A stretch of 64,000 bases of DNA from assembly GCF_029868385.1 (NCBI RefSeq), contig NZ_JARWNX010000018.1, forward strand, positions 1-64,000, written 5' to 3'. This DNA is from Nocardia cyriacigeorgica. GTDB taxonomy: Bacteria > Actinomycetota > Actinomycetes > Mycobacteriales > Mycobacteriaceae. This document shows, piece after piece, positions 63,091 to 64,000 of this stretch. Below the pieces are notes generated by a model. The model saw only the letters and a program-made list of their open reading frames with translations, was not told the DNA's origin and made no database searches. How positions within the stretch are numbered: position 1 is the first letter of the stretch; every line of letters starts with the position of its first letter. A program made the position numbers and the translations under genes.

Positions 63091-63747
63091 CTATGCGTTG
63101 TCGCCGGGTGCGCACCGATCGCGTAGCGTCCGCGCGCCGGGCCCGGTCAGTTCCTCGGCGTAGGCCGCCCGTCCCGCCATCGCCATCGTCAATGCGAGTG
63201 TCGTGCCTCGAACCAGCTCACCCGCGCCTGCGGTGAAGGGACCGTCGGACGCCTCGAGCCGCAAGCCCCTGATGGCGCTGTGGCCGGAAACGGTGAAGTC
63301 GCGACTGGCGAAGAAACGAGCCACCTCCGTCGTGGCCTCGAGCGATGGAGTGCGCGTCAGGCCGAGCGGACGCCGGATGTCCTGTCCGTGCACCACCACC
63401 TCGCCGAGCCATGCGGCGGTATGCCCGGAAGCTGCGGTCGTGCTGGTGATGACAGCGCGGAACCGGTGGAGGGTTTCGGCCGGTGTGGCGCCTCGGTGCT
63501 CGGCCAGGCGCCGAGCATTGTGCAGATCGAAGTCGAAGCGGGCGCCGAGCACGCTGCGCAACCAGCGCAGCCTTCCGATGCTCGCCGCGGCGGTCAGATG
63601 GGCGACGACCTCCTCGACCACCCAATCACCGCACAGCGACTGCTGCGCCCATTGTGCCGGCGTCAGCGTGGCGAGATCGTCGGCCAGTGCTGCGCGTTCG
63701 GCGTGGGCCATCTCCCAGAGCCGGTCGTGGGATACGAGTGTCGGCAC
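63091..63747 (-). CDS. Maleylpyruvate isomerase-family (TIGR03083) protein
   Basis: A 218-residue DinB-like four-helix protein: LWEMAHAERAALADDLATLT, LCGDWVVEEVVAHLTAAASI and WLGEVVVHGQDIRRPLGL, with three histidines in metal-binding positions. The C-terminal part lacks a clear SCP2 domain. GTG 63747 was preferred because GAGGAAGG ends 6 nt before it. An ATG at 63753 touches that site. Second such protein in the window (see 51003-51839). Confidence 0.85.
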   Translation of the reverse strand: MPTLVSHDRLWEMAHAERAALADDLATLTPAQWAQQSLCGDWVVEEVVAHLTAAASIGRLRWLRSVLGARFDFDLHNARRLAEHRGATPAETLHRFRAVITSTTAASGHTAAWLGEVVVHGQDIRRPLGLTRTPSLEATTEVARFFASRDFTVSGHSAIRGLRLEASDGPFTAGAGELVRGTTLALTMAMAGRAAYAEELTGPGARTLRDRCAPGDNA

Positions 63748-63894
63748 CGTCATCCTTCCTCGAGTGGTCGCCGCAACAGTGTTCCGGCACTTTCCCCTGC
63801 ATGCCGCGGTCGAACAGCAGGCACCGCATGGGGCTCGAGGATGTAGACGCTCGACCGGAGCCGGATTCATCGGCGTCCGCGCGGTGTCGAGCGA

Positions 63895-64000
63895 TCAGCT
63901 CGACCGGGCGATGCGCTCCAGCAGCGGTGAGAGTCGTGGGCCGACCAGTTCGCGCATGATCAGGGCCATATTGGTGCGTTCCACGCCGGGGATCTTCAGG
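63895..64000 (-). CDS. C-terminal end of an Lrp/AsnC-family regulator (partial)
   Basis: The last 34 codons read LKIPGVERTNMALIMRELV and then GPRLSPLLERIARSS, matching the end of the Lrp/AsnC effector domain. The gene continues past the right edge. Identification rests on this short tail. Confidence 0.6.
   Translation of the reverse strand, partial: LKIPGVERTNMALIMRELVGPRLSPLLERIARSS

Overview
This window looks like chromosomal DNA of a mycolic-acid-containing actinomycete, most likely Nocardia or a close relative. It is uniformly GC-rich, with the long antisense reading frames typical of such genomes. Several blocks follow the Mycobacterium tuberculosis gene order: nei next to lhr; pcd, lrpA, lat; accD5, accE5, maf, sseA, accA3; and birA, PH-domain protein, GtrA, purK, purE, fadE25. 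Many genes start directly at the transcription start, with a TANNNT -10 box 6-8 nt before the start codon. This leaderless pattern, common in actinobacteria, was used here to choose starts.

Layout. 1-5.2 kb: a dispersed palindromic repeat and a 43-bp tandem repeat, a GGCT-like protein, the quinone reductase LpdA, and three secreted or membrane proteins of unknown function, two of which share a QPGVT motif. 5.2-9.9 kb: an aminotransferase and divergent glpK/glpD. 10-17.4 kb: a TetR/metallo-hydrolase operon and DNA repair genes nei and lhr. 17.5-26.4 kb: histidine phosphatase, two patatin-like proteins, an SDR, the lysine catabolic set pcd/lrpA/lat and a YVTN lipoprotein. 26.4-34.2 kb: acyl-CoA carboxylase subunits (accA3, accE5, accD5) with the biotin ligase that would modify AccA3, plus sseA, maf and an HTH regulator. 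34.4-42.9 kb: PH-domain protein, a two-component system, GtrA, purK/purE, a cytochrome P450, and a TetR regulator next to fadE25.

43.0-46.3 kb is the most unusual part. A divergent arrangement pairs two small translationally coupled genes, one encoding a protein with two Cys-rich modules, with an operon of an HTH/sensor-like protein and a PP2C-like phosphatase. The intergenic region holds repeated GTTTA/TAAAC palindromes. A nearby SRPBCC gene broken by an in-frame TGA shares some of the same promoter words. I do not recognise this as a described system.

46.4-64 kb: serine hydrolase, GNAT, GlcD-type oxidase, a second GtrA, peptidase E-like protein, two DinB-like/maleylpyruvate-isomerase-family proteins, HIT protein, the three-gene pyridine nucleotide transhydrogenase pntAa-pntAb-pntB, a TetR/F420-oxidoreductase pair with two perfect operators, a DUF5925-like AAA ATPase, a DDN-type protein, an MFS transporter, an AraC/thioesterase pair, an SDR, and the C-terminal end of an Lrp/AsnC regulator at the right edge. 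No rRNA, tRNA, CRISPR array or complete insertion sequence was seen.
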